Assembly (NCBI GenBank): GCA_036823295.1
Contig: DAISGD010000001.1
Coordinates: forward strand, 1-64,000
Length of the DNA stretch: 64,000 bases
Reading direction: 5' to 3'
Source of the DNA: UBA4742 sp002403895
Lineage (GTDB): Bacteria > Actinomycetota > Acidimicrobiia > Acidimicrobiales > Acidimicrobilacustridaceae
In this document: positions 54,217 to 63,500 of the stretch, one piece after another
How the letters are laid out: each line of letters starts with the position of its first letter
Numbering within the stretch: position 1 is the first letter of the stretch
Made by a program: the position numbers and the translations under genes
The notes under the pieces: generated by a model
Told to the model about the DNA's origin: nothing
The model's input: the letters and a program-made list of their open reading frames with translations, nothing else
The model's database searches: none

Positions 54217-56324
54217 TGGAGATGGTGGTCCCCTGGCCCAATCGTCAACGGCTCGAACGATTCGTCAAGTTCGGTGCCGTCGGCGTCGCCGGCCTCGGCA
54301 TCAACCTGCTGGTCCAGGCCGCCCTGACCGAGAGCTTCGGGACCAACTACGTGGTCGCCGCAATCCTGGCCACCCAGGTGTCGTCGACCGCCAACTTCCT
54401 GATGGCCGACTACTGGGTGTTCGAGTCCGGCAGCGCGACGGGGCGACTCGGCCGCTACCTGGCCTTCCTCGGCATGAACAACGCCGCGCTCCTGCTGCGA
54501 GTGCCCATGATGTGGGTGCTCACCTCGGTGCTCGGTGTGCATTACACCCTCTCGAACCTCGCGTCGCTCGCGCTGCTCACCCTGCTGCGATTCCTCCTGG
54601 CCGACGGGGTGATCTGGCGATCGCCGGCACCCGTGTCGCAGGAGATCGTGACCGTCGGGGCGGACACGTCCTCGAATTCCGTCACCGTGACCGCTGTCCT
54701 CGCCGGTGCCCAGGCGATCAGCGGCGGCTCGAGCGGGCCCGCCGTCCTGACCATCCACCGGCCCAACGTCACGCTCGACCAGCCCAACGTCACGCTCGAC
54801 CGGCCCGACAGACCTGACAGGCGGCGCGTGGGGCACCCCATTCACCCCGAGCGCTGGCTGCTCGCCGTGCTGGTGCTGGTCGGCACCTTCCTCCGGTGCT
54901 GGCAGCTCACGGCGGTCGGGTTCAACAGTGACGAGGCGGTCTACGCCGGGCAAGCGGCGGCCATCGCCGGCGACCACAGCCTCGCCCAGTTCTTCCCGGT
55001 CATCCGGGCGCACCCCATGCTGTTCCAGGGACTGCTGTCTGTCGCCTATCATTTCGGCACGAGCGAGGTCGTGGGGCGCTTGGCATCGGTCGTGTTCGGG
55101 GTGGGCACGATCGTCCTTGCCTACCTCGTGGCCAAGCTCCTCTACGGCACGAGAGCCGCCGTGCTGGCCGCGCTGATCGTCGCGCTCATGCCCTACCAGG
55201 TGATCGTCGACCGCCAGGTCCTGCTGGACGCACCAACCGCGTTCTTCGCAACGTTGACCATCTACCTCTTGGCCCGCTTCGCCATCACGCAGCGGCCGGG
55301 ATGGCTGGTCGCCTCCGCAGGAGCGGCCGGGCTGACCGTGCTGTCCAAGGAGACGTCGGTCATCCTGCTCGTCTCCATGTTCGGATTCCTGGCGCTCAGC
55401 CCTGAGATCAAGGTCCGCCTCCGGCACGCCCTCATCTCGATTGCGGTGTTCGCCGCGGTCATCGTCCCGTTCCCGCTCATCGTCGTGTTGGCCGGCAAGA
55501 GCAAGACCGGGACGAGCTACCTCGCGTGGCAGCTGTTCCGGCGCCCGAACCACACCGTGGGCTTCTACGCCACCACGGTGCCGTGGTACGTGGGGCCGCT
55601 CGTGCTCGCGGCCGCCGCCGCGGGGCTGGTGATCCGCTGGCGCACACACACGTGGAGCTGGCGCGAGTGGTTGCTGCTCACGTGGTCGCTGGTACCGATC
55701 ATGTTCTTCCAGCTGTGGCCGGTGAAGGGGTTCCACTATCTGCTCGGCGCCTCGGTGCCGCTGGCACTGCTCGGGGCGTCGGGCCTGGCCAGCATCGTCG
55801 GTTGGCTGTGGGCCGAGAACCGGGGCGGGGTACCGCGACGGGCCGGGACCTGGGCGGGATGGCTGCTTCTCGGCACGCTGGCACTGTCGCTCGTCGTGCC
55901 GGCCTGGACCAACACCCAGACCCGCCCGACCGGCTCGATCCTGGCCGGTACCGGAGGGGTTCCTGGCGGCCGGGAGGCGGGCACCTGGATCGCCGAGCAC
56001 GTGCCGGAGGGTGCCCAGGTCGTGACGATCGGCCCGTCGATGGCCAACCTCGTCGAGTTCTACGGTCGCCGCCGGGCATTCGGCCTCTCAGTGAGCCCGA
56101 ATGCGGTGGACCGGAACCCGAGCTACGAGCCGCTGGGCAACCCGGACCTGGCCTTCCGCACGAGCCAGGTGCAGTACGTCGTGTGGGACGCCTACTCAAG
56201 CTCGCGTTCTTCCCATTTCAGCGACCAACTCAACTCGTACCTGGAGCGATACCACGGCCATGCCGTCTACACCTACGCATCGGGTGGTCAGCCCGTGGTA
56301 ACGGTCTACGAGGTCCGTCCGTGA
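54216..56324 (+). CDS. GtrA-like flippase fused to PMT/ArnT-type GT-C glycosyltransferase
   Basis: A 702-residue membrane protein. Residues ~12-135 form four helices of the GtrA family, thought to flip polyprenyl-phosphate sugars. Residues ~136-205 are a polar linker containing the duplicated PNVTLD. Residues ~208-580 hold about ten helices of a PMT/ArnT-like GT-C enzyme, with the catalytic-type acidic pair in GFNSDEAVYA. A C-terminal extracytoplasmic domain follows (~590-702). It would flip and then use the lipid-linked sugar made by the upstream enzyme. The next gene starts inside its stop (GTGA). Confidence 0.87.
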   Translation: MEMVVPWPNRQRLERFVKFGAVGVAGLGINLLVQAALTESFGTNYVVAAILATQVSSTANFLMADYWVFESGSATGRLGRYLAFLGMNNAALLLRVPMMWVLTSVLGVHYTLSNLASLALLTLLRFLLADGVIWRSPAPVSQEIVTVGADTSSNSVTVTAVLAGAQAISGGSSGPAVLTIHRPNVTLDQPNVTLDRPDRPDRRRVGHPIHPERWLLAVLVLVGTFLRCWQLTAVGFNSDEAVYAGQAAAIAGDHSLAQFFPVIRAHPMLFQGLLSVAYHFGTSEVVGRLASVVFGVGTIVLAYLVAKLLYGTRAAVLAALIVALMPYQVIVDRQVLLDAPTAFFATLTIYLLARFAITQRPGWLVASAGAAGLTVLSKETSVILLVSMFGFLALSPEIKVRLRHALISIAVFAAVIVPFPLIVVLAGKSKTGTSYLAWQLFRRPNHTVGFYATTVPWYVGPLVLAAAAAGLVIRWRTHTWSWREWLLLTWSLVPIMFFQLWPVKGFHYLLGASVPLALLGASGLASIVGWLWAENRGGVPRRAGTWAGWLLLGTLALSLVVPAWTNTQTRPTGSILAGTGGVPGGREAGTWIAEHVPEGAQVVTIGPSMANLVEFYGRRRAFGLSVSPNAVDRNPSYEPLGNPDLAFRTSQVQYVVWDAYSSSRSSHFSDQLNSYLERYHGHAVYTYASGGQPVVTVYEVRP

Positions 56325-57703
56325 ACCGGATGGCGGCCGCGTGCTGCGCCGTCGTCGCCCTCTGGGTCTCGCTGCCGGCCGCGGGCGCAGCCGCCGCGAC
56401 CCACCCAGGCCCGTCAGCCGTGCCGGCCGAGCAGGCGGCCACCGCGACGCCGATCAAGCATTTCGTGTACCTGATGCAGGAGAGCCGCAGCTTCGACGAG
56501 TACTTCGGCACCTATCCCGGCGCAGACGGGATCCCCGACCACGTGTGCATGCCCCGGGACCTCACCCAACTGAGCGCGGGTTGCGTGGCGCCATCGCACC
56601 GCGGCGGCGAGCCCACCTTGGAGATTCGCAACGCTTTGTCGACGCAACGGGCGCAGATCGACTCGGGTCGCATGGACGGGTTCGTGTCGGCCGTACGCGG
56701 TGACCCCGCGGCTGCCGACTCGGTCATGGGCTACTACGACGACCGCGAGTTGCCCTGGTACTGGAGCCTCGCCGACCAGTACGTCCTCTTCGACCGCTTC
56801 TTCGCCTCCACGGCGGGCGGTCACGTGGCCAACCATATGTACTGGATGGCGGGAACCCGCGGAACCTCACCGACGCAGGACGCCGTCCCGGCCGGCGGGT
56901 GGGGCGACAACATCGCGACGGTATTCGACCGACTGCAGGCCGCGGGCATCCCGTGGAAGGTCTACGTGCGGGGGTACGCCGAATCGAACCGCGCCGAGGC
57001 CTCGGTGAGCCCTTCGAGCCAGGCCGATGTGGCCCTCGCCAATCGGGTGCCGCTACTCGGGATGCCGCGATTCCGCCAGGACCCGGCCCTGTCCAGCCAG
57101 ATCGTCGATCTCTCTGAATACTACTCGGACCTGCAGCAAGGCACCCTCCCGTCCGTCGCCTTCGTCGTGCCCTCAGGAGCGAGCAGTGAGCACCCCCCCG
57201 CGGATGTCAGCATCGGACAGGCCTTCGTCCGGGGGCTGGTGAACGAGCTCATGCGCAGCTCGGCCTGGGACTCCTCCGCCTTCCTGATGAGCTACGACGA
57301 CTCCGGTAGCTCGTATGACCACGTACCAATACCCGCCTCGAGCCCCGACGGCACGGGCTATGGCCTGCGGGTACCGGCGCTGCTGGTGAGCCCCTACGCC
57401 CGCCGCGGCAAGATCGACCACACACCGCTCGACGCCACGTCCGGGCTCGCCTTCATCCGGGAGAACTGGGGCATCGAGCCGCTGGCCCAGCGCGATGGCA
57501 CCGCACCGTCGTTTGCCAGCGCCTTCGACTTCACCAGCCCCTCGCGTCCGCCGGTCCTGGTGTCCGACGTGCGCAACCCGGCGGTGACTCTCGCAGCGAA
57601 GACGTCCGCCCTGTACCCCGCCTACGGCTTGGCGCTCCTGATCCCCGTCGTCATCGCCTTCGGTACGGCGCGACGCACCCGCAGGGAAAGGCATACACGA
57701 TGA
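56321..57703 (+). CDS. Secreted phosphoesterase (phospholipase C / acid phosphatase family)
   Basis: The 460-residue protein from GTG 56321 has an N-terminal signal peptide (~1-26) and the phosphoesterase-family segment QESRSFDEYFGT (usually ENRSFDHYFG, so the metal-binding Asn is Ser). Later it has TAGGHVANH, YDDSGSSYDHV and SPYARRGKIDH. A C-terminal hydrophobic helix (~433-448) followed by RRTRRER should anchor it outside the membrane. Members hydrolyse phosphodiesters or phosphomonoesters. Overlaps of 4 bp on both sides show tight coupling. Confidence 0.85.
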   Translation: MNRMAAACCAVVALWVSLPAAGAAAATHPGPSAVPAEQAATATPIKHFVYLMQESRSFDEYFGTYPGADGIPDHVCMPRDLTQLSAGCVAPSHRGGEPTLEIRNALSTQRAQIDSGRMDGFVSAVRGDPAAADSVMGYYDDRELPWYWSLADQYVLFDRFFASTAGGHVANHMYWMAGTRGTSPTQDAVPAGGWGDNIATVFDRLQAAGIPWKVYVRGYAESNRAEASVSPSSQADVALANRVPLLGMPRFRQDPALSSQIVDLSEYYSDLQQGTLPSVAFVVPSGASSEHPPADVSIGQAFVRGLVNELMRSSAWDSSAFLMSYDDSGSSYDHVPIPASSPDGTGYGLRVPALLVSPYARRGKIDHTPLDATSGLAFIRENWGIEPLAQRDGTAPSFASAFDFTSPSRPPVLVSDVRNPAVTLAAKTSALYPAYGLALLIPVVIAFGTARRTRRERHTR

Positions 57704-59283
57704 AGGCCTACCGTCGCACGGTCCTCGTGGCCCTTTTTCTCATCGCCACCTTCGCGTTCGGCCCCGGCCGGGCCGACAGCGCGACGATCGCCGTCATCAA
57801 CGTCCCCCTATTTGTGCACCTCACCACCCGCCCGGCCCTCCCCAATGCCACCGTCAGCCTCGACGGTGTCCCCTACACCACGGGAGCCGACGGGACCGTC
57901 ACCATCCCAACCACCGCCCTCAACAACCTCGACCAACGCCTGACGTTCGTGTCCGTGGTCACCGATCCCCTGACCCACGCGGACTTCGTCCGATTCGAGA
58001 CCCCGCCCCAGTCAGGCAATACCCGAGAAGCGATCGCCGTCTTCAACGTCCCCCTATTTGTGCACCTCACCACCCGCCCGGCCCTCCCCAATGCCACCGT
58101 CAGCCTCGACGGTGTCCCCTACACCACGGGAGCCGACGGGACCGTCACCATCCCAACCACCGCCCTCAACAACCTCGACCAACGCCTGACGTTCGTGTCC
58201 GTGGTCACCGATCCCCTGACCCACGCGGACTTCGTCCGATTCGAGACCCCGCCCCAGTCAGGCAATACCCGAGAAGCGATCGCCGTCTTCACCATCCCCC
58301 GGTTTCTGCAGCTCACCACCATTCCGCCTCTGCCCAATACCACCTTCAGCCTCGACGGTGTCCCCTACACCACGGGAGCCGACGGGACCGTCACCATCTC
58401 AACCTCCGCCCTCAACAACCTCGACCAACGCCTGAAGTTCGTGTCCGCGGCAACCGATCCCCTGACCAAAGCGGACTTCGTCCGACTCGCCACCCCGCCC
58501 CAGACGCGGTACTGGCGCCAAGCGGTCGCCATCTTCGACATGTCCCATGCCGTGCGCTTCAGCTTCGCCGACTCGAGCGGCGCGCCGGTGCCCCTCGACC
58601 GCGTCACTTCGATGACGATCAAGAGCTCGACGGGTGAAGAGCGGAGGCTCTCCTCGGATGATCTCGCCCACCCGGTGATGCTCCCGGCTGTCCACCCGTA
58701 TACGAAGGGAGACCATCCCGAGCCGCAGATCCTCCGCTACACGGTGCAGGACGTCATCGTCGACGGCTCCAACACGGTCATCCCGTCACAGCACGAGTTC
58801 TTCCCGGCCAACGTCGACGACCTGCACCTTGACACCTCGGTCTTCACCGTGCAGGTCTCCGTCCGAGATGCCCTGTTCGGCTTTGCCGACGCCAGCACCG
58901 TCGTCGTGCGCCATCCCGACGGCACGGAGACGCGGCACGCCGCCTCGGGCGGGAAGTTGACGCTGCGGGGGCTCCCGCGGGGCGACTACGAGATGCGAGT
59001 GGAAGGGGCGGCCATCAAGAGCTGGCGGCCGATCTCCGTCTCGCGCGACCAGACCGTCGAGCTATCGCCCGTCAGCAGGATCGACCTCGGGGCCGTGGCC
59101 GGGGTCATCGTGATCCTCTTCGGTGGACTGCTCGTCGTCGGCAATCGGCGTCGGGCGAGGAGGCGCCGTCGGCTGGGGCCTCCAGGCGAGGACCCCACCG
59201 GTACGGGAGGCAGCTCGCCCGGTACGCCCGAACCCGGGATGCAGCTTGAGGCCCCGTCCCGAGAGCCGGAGCCAGTCGGGTGA
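57700..59283 (+). CDS. Membrane-anchored surface protein with 82-residue repeats
   Basis: A 527-residue protein. It has a signal peptide (~1-27), then three 82-residue beta-rich repeats (~34-279), an unrelated beta-rich region (~280-455), a C-terminal TM helix (~462-480), a basic RRRARRRRR stretch and a Pro/Gly-rich tail. Repeat units contain VSLDGVPYTTGADGTVTIP. No catalytic motif or cysteine pair is evident; the repeats resemble bacterial Ig/PEGA-like carrier modules. The first two repeats are identical at DNA level. It overlaps the neighbouring genes by 4 bp on each side. Family not recognised. Confidence 0.82.
   Translation: MKAYRRTVLVALFLIATFAFGPGRADSATIAVINVPLFVHLTTRPALPNATVSLDGVPYTTGADGTVTIPTTALNNLDQRLTFVSVVTDPLTHADFVRFETPPQSGNTREAIAVFNVPLFVHLTTRPALPNATVSLDGVPYTTGADGTVTIPTTALNNLDQRLTFVSVVTDPLTHADFVRFETPPQSGNTREAIAVFTIPRFLQLTTIPPLPNTTFSLDGVPYTTGADGTVTISTSALNNLDQRLKFVSAATDPLTKADFVRLATPPQTRYWRQAVAIFDMSHAVRFSFADSSGAPVPLDRVTSMTIKSSTGEERRLSSDDLAHPVMLPAVHPYTKGDHPEPQILRYTVQDVIVDGSNTVIPSQHEFFPANVDDLHLDTSVFTVQVSVRDALFGFADASTVVVRHPDGTETRHAASGGKLTLRGLPRGDYEMRVEGAAIKSWRPISVSRDQTVELSPVSRIDLGAVAGVIVILFGGLLVVGNRRRARRRRRLGPPGEDPTGTGGSSPGTPEPGMQLEAPSREPEPVG
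57799..58536 (+). repeat. Three tandem 246-bp coding repeats
   Basis: Units start at 57799, 58045 and 58291, exactly 246 bp (82 codons) apart. Units 1 and 2 are identical over the whole 246 bp by direct comparison; unit 3 is diverged but aligned without gaps. The pattern indicates a recent in-frame duplication or ongoing conversion between units 1 and 2. Confidence 0.95.
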
Positions 59284-60518
59284 GCGTCGATGGTCGACTC
59301 CGCGCCCCTCTGCGGGGTTGGCGGATCGTCGCCGGCGCCATGGTTCTTGCCGCGGCACTCCTGGCGGCGCCCGGGACGCTCGCCCGGCCCAGCGCCGCCG
59401 CAAGCCCGCACGTTCCCGCACTCGCCTACTTCTACATCTGGTTCGACTCGACGTCATGGGACCGAGCCAAGGCCGACTTGCCGCTGGCCGGCAAGTACTC
59501 GAGTGACGATCGCGCCCTCATGGAACAGCAGGTCAGCATGGCCAAAGCGGCCGGACTCGACGGGTTCATCGTGAGCTGGAAGAGCACCCCGAAACTCGAC
59601 CGCCGGCTGGCGCAGCTCGCCGATGTCGCCGAGGAACAGAACTTCAAGCTCGTCGTCATCTACGAGGGTCTGGACTTCAATCGGAACCCGACACCCACCG
59701 CCACGATCGCGTCCGATCTCGACCTCTTCATCTCGAGCTTCGCCTCGCGACCGGCGTTCCATCTCTTCACCAAACCGATGGTGATCCTGTCCGGCTCGTG
59801 GGAGTACTCCCCCGCCGACATCGGTTCCCTAGGTGCGGGCCGGCGCGACAAGATCCTGCTGCTGGGCTCGGAGAAGGCGCCGAGCGATGTGCAGCGGCTC
59901 CGCGGACTCGTCGACGGCGACGCCTACTACTGGTCGTCGGTCAATCCGGCAACGTTCCCGGGCTACCAAGACAAGCTCAACGCCATGGCCGCCGAGGTGC
60001 ACGCCGACGGCGGACTGTGGATCGCCCCTGCCGCCTCGGGCTTCGACGCCAGCCTCCTCGGGAAGACCACGGTCGTCGACCGTCTTGGCGGCCAGACGCT
60101 GAGGACCGAGTTCGCCGCGGCGAGCAGCGCTGCGCCTGACGCGATCGGGGTGATCAGCTGGAACGAGTTCAGCGAAAATTCGCACATCGAGCCGAGCCGC
60201 CAATACGGAGACCAATCGCTACAGACACTCGCCCAGCTCTTAGGCGGCCAGGCAGGGAGCGCTCCGCCCGACGTACTCGACTCCAGCGAGCCCGGTGGGC
60301 GGGGGTCGGGCTGGAGCCAGGCCGCCGCGCTCGGCAGCGTGACCGTGCTGACCGTCGTCGCCGCCGCCGTGCTCGTTCGTCGGCACCGGCGCGCCGCGAG
60401 AGCTCGCGCCTATGCAGCCTTCCCCGGGGAGTTGACCGACTTCCCTTGGGAACTGATCGACTTCCCTTGGGAACTGAGCGAGGACCCTTGGGAGCAAACC
60501 GACTCGAGGCCGCAATGA
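59280..60518 (+). CDS. GH99-like hydrolase, membrane-anchored, with repeat tail
   Basis: A 412-residue protein from GTG 59280. It has an N-terminal signal/hydrophobic region (~15-35), then a TIM-barrel-like domain beginning YFYIWFDSTSW. GLDGFIVSWKS follows, and it ends with WNEFSENSHIEP, a Trp-Asn-Glu/IEP ending resembling GH99-type endo-alpha-mannosidases. A C-terminal TM helix lies at ~345-363, followed by basic residues and four 7-residue repeats. It probably trims alpha-linked mannose or a similar glycan at the surface. GH family assignment is tentative. The next gene starts 79 bp on. Confidence 0.75.
   Translation: MSVDGRLRAPLRGWRIVAGAMVLAAALLAAPGTLARPSAAASPHVPALAYFYIWFDSTSWDRAKADLPLAGKYSSDDRALMEQQVSMAKAAGLDGFIVSWKSTPKLDRRLAQLADVAEEQNFKLVVIYEGLDFNRNPTPTATIASDLDLFISSFASRPAFHLFTKPMVILSGSWEYSPADIGSLGAGRRDKILLLGSEKAPSDVQRLRGLVDGDAYYWSSVNPATFPGYQDKLNAMAAEVHADGGLWIAPAASGFDASLLGKTTVVDRLGGQTLRTEFAAASSAAPDAIGVISWNEFSENSHIEPSRQYGDQSLQTLAQLLGGQAGSAPPDVLDSSEPGGRGSGWSQAAALGSVTVLTVVAAAVLVRRHRRAARARAYAAFPGELTDFPWELIDFPWELSEDPWEQTDSRPQ
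60417..60500 (+). repeat. Four tandem 21-bp repeats at the 3' end of the GH99-like gene
   Basis: Units at 60417, 60438, 60459 and 60480 encode AFPGELT, DFPWELI, DFPWELS and EDPWEQT. The middle two are nearly identical in DNA. They form an acidic, Trp-containing cytoplasmic tail after the membrane anchor. Confidence 0.9.
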
Positions 60519-60597
60519 AGACCACCAGCCGCTGCCCATTGCGCTTGGTCGTGGACCAGAGTCCCGGCGCCATTCGCTACCAGAAGGGGCTGAGTTC

Positions 60598-63500
60598 ATG
60601 ATGGCGAGTTCATACCGATTGCGACGAGTCGTCGTCGCACTCAGCGTTGTCGCGCTCACGATCCCACTGCTGAGTGGGGTCGCCGAGGCCAAACCCGCGC
60701 CTAAAACGGTCATCGACAGCGCTCCGCCGGCCGGGACGACGAGCACGAGCGCGACGTTCACCTTCCATTCGAGCATCAGCCCGGCCACCTTCACCTGCAA
60801 GCTCGACAGCACCGCCGCGGGAACTTGCGCCAGCCCGATGAGCTACACGGCACTCACACAGGGCCGCCACACCTTCTCGGTGTACGCGACAGCCTCGGGG
60901 ATCAGCGACCTTAGACCCGCGACCGCGACGTGGACCGTCGACTACACGCCGCCGAGCACCCCGACCGGCCTCTCCGGCGCTGCGACTTCGCCAACCTCCG
61001 TCACACTCAACTGGACTGCGTCGATCGACAACACCGGGGTCACCGGCTACGACGTACTCCGCGACGGCGCGCTGCTCACGACCGTCGGCGCGGTCACTGC
61101 GTACACCGACGCGACCGTGCTCGCCTCGGCGCCACACACCTACGCGGTCCGAGCGCGTGACATCGCGGGGAACGTCTCCACCGCGAGCGCGGCGGTCTCC
61201 GTGAACACCACGTCACCGTTGGACCCGCATCTGACCCGCGCCCCGTATCTCACCGATCTGGTCGGGCTGAACGCCACCGTCAACTTCGCCACGGACAGGT
61301 CGGGCACCAGCGCGAGCGTCCGCTACGGCTCCGTGAGCGGCGGTGTCTGTTCGCTCACCAGCACCTCGACCGCAACCCGGCTTGTCATCTCCGTGAACGG
61401 CACCTTCGAGTACCAGTGGAAGGCGCTGCTGACGCTTCCGGTGGCGGGGCAATACTGCTACCGCGTTTACCTCAATGCGACCGACCTGCTCGCCGCCAAT
61501 GCCTCGCCACAGTTCTCGTCCCAGGTCCCGGCGGGCTCCACCGGCTCCTTCTCCTTCGCGGTCTTCGGCGACTGGGGCCAGGTCGACGCCTCGGGCAACA
61601 ACCCCGAGCAGACCAGCCTGATGCGCCAGATCGCGGCGAGCGGGTCGCGGTTCGCGATCACCGTCGGCGATAACGCCTATCCAGCGGGTAGCCAGGGCAA
61701 CTACGGGGACCTGCAACAAGTCGGCGCCGACACGAGCGCGGTCTTCGGGGCGTCCACCTGGGCTGGGGTCGGCAGCTCGCTTGCGATGTTCCCCTCCGTC
61801 GGCAACCACGGGCTCGCCCGCTCCGACGCGGTCCACCCCCACTTCGCCAACTGGCCTGAGGATGCGGCCGTCACCAGCTCGAACGGCCGATACCAGGTCG
61901 ACGCATACTGCTGCCCGAACGGCAGCACGGCCGCCAACTACCCGAGCGCCTGGTACGCGATCGACGCCGGGGGTGCACGCTTCTATGTGCTCGACGCCGC
62001 GTGGGCCGACCTGAACACGGGCACCGGCACCGCGTATGGGAACGAGTACCTCTCGCACTGGGCCCCCTCCAGCCCGGAGTACCTCTGGCTCAAGGCGGAC
62101 CTCGCCGCCCATCCCTCGGGACTCAAGTTCGCCTTCTTCCACTACCCGCTCTACTCCGACCAGCCGAGCGAGAGCTCCGACACCTATCTCCAGGGCAACA
62201 GCAGCCTGGAGGGCCTCCTCGCGTCGAAGGGCGTCAACCTCGCATTCAGCGGCCACGCGCACATCTACCAGCGCAACGCGGCCGCCGGCGGACAAGGCCG
62301 CTTGAGCCTCCCGAGCTACGTGACCGGGGGCGGGGGCGCTCAGGCGCAGTCGACCGGGACCTGCAGTTCGAACGACAAGTACGCGATCGGCTGGTCCTAC
62401 ACCACCAACCGAGGCACCGCGTGCGGCGCCGCTGCGGCGCCGACCTCGCCGGCACAGGTGTACCACTTCCTCAAGGTCACGATCTCGGGTTCGAAGGTTA
62501 CGGTGACGCCGACCGACTCGGCCGGGCGGACCTTCGACGTCCAGACCTACACGTTCAACCCACTGCCCGACACCTATATCGACAGCGCTCCCCCGGCCGG
62601 GACATCGAGCACAAGCGCCACCTTCTCGTTCCACGCGAACTCGGCAGCAGCGACGTTCACCTGCACGCTCGACGGCGGCACCCCGACGGCTTGCACGAGT
62701 CCGACGGCCTACGCCGGCCTGACGGAGGGCTCGCACACCTTCTCCGTCTACGCGACGGTCGGCGGCGTCAAGGATCCGCTCCCGGCGACCTCCACCTGGA
62801 CGGTCGACACCACACCCCCGAACGCCCCAGATGGCTTCGCCGCGACCGCAACGTCACCGTTCTCGGTGTCGCTGTCGTGGACTGCCGCAACTGACAACCT
62901 CGGAGTGACGGGCTACGACGTGTTCCGCGACGGTGCAGTGCTCGCAACGATCGCTCCCGCCACCGGCTACACGGACACGAACGTGGCCGGGGGATCCAAC
63001 CACGTCTACGCGGTGCGAGCCCGGGACGTAGCGGGCAACGTCTCGTCGTCGACCGCCTCGATCTCGGTGACGACACCTCCACCTCCGGTGCCCGTCTTCG
63101 CGAACGGGTTCGAGTCGGGTGACCTGTCGGCTTGGACGACCAGTGGTGGGCTCGCGGTACAGGGCGCCGCTGTGCACGGGGGCGCGTTCGCGGCTGAGGG
63201 AAACACCACCAACGGCGCCACGTACGCGAAGAAGACCCTTCCGTCCACCTACTCGGATGCTTACGCACGTGTGTGGTACGAGGTCGTCGCGGGCCCGGAC
63301 CAGGTCAACCTGCTGCGTCTGCGCGACGCCACCGGGGCGTCGCTCGGGTATCTCTACCTCGCCGACACCGGGCAGCTCGCGTTCCACAACGACGCGACCG
63401 GTACGAACACACTGAGTGCCACCGCCCCGGCGCCCGGCTGGCATGCCCTCGAGCTCCGCCTGCTCGTCAACGGTCCCGCAGGTGCGGTCGAGGTCTGGCT

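Noticed and set aside
54198..56000. 600-codon minus-strand frame opposite the GtrA-GT-C gene
   Set aside because: Low-complexity Arg/His/Asp/Gln composition and antisense to a coupled operon gene.
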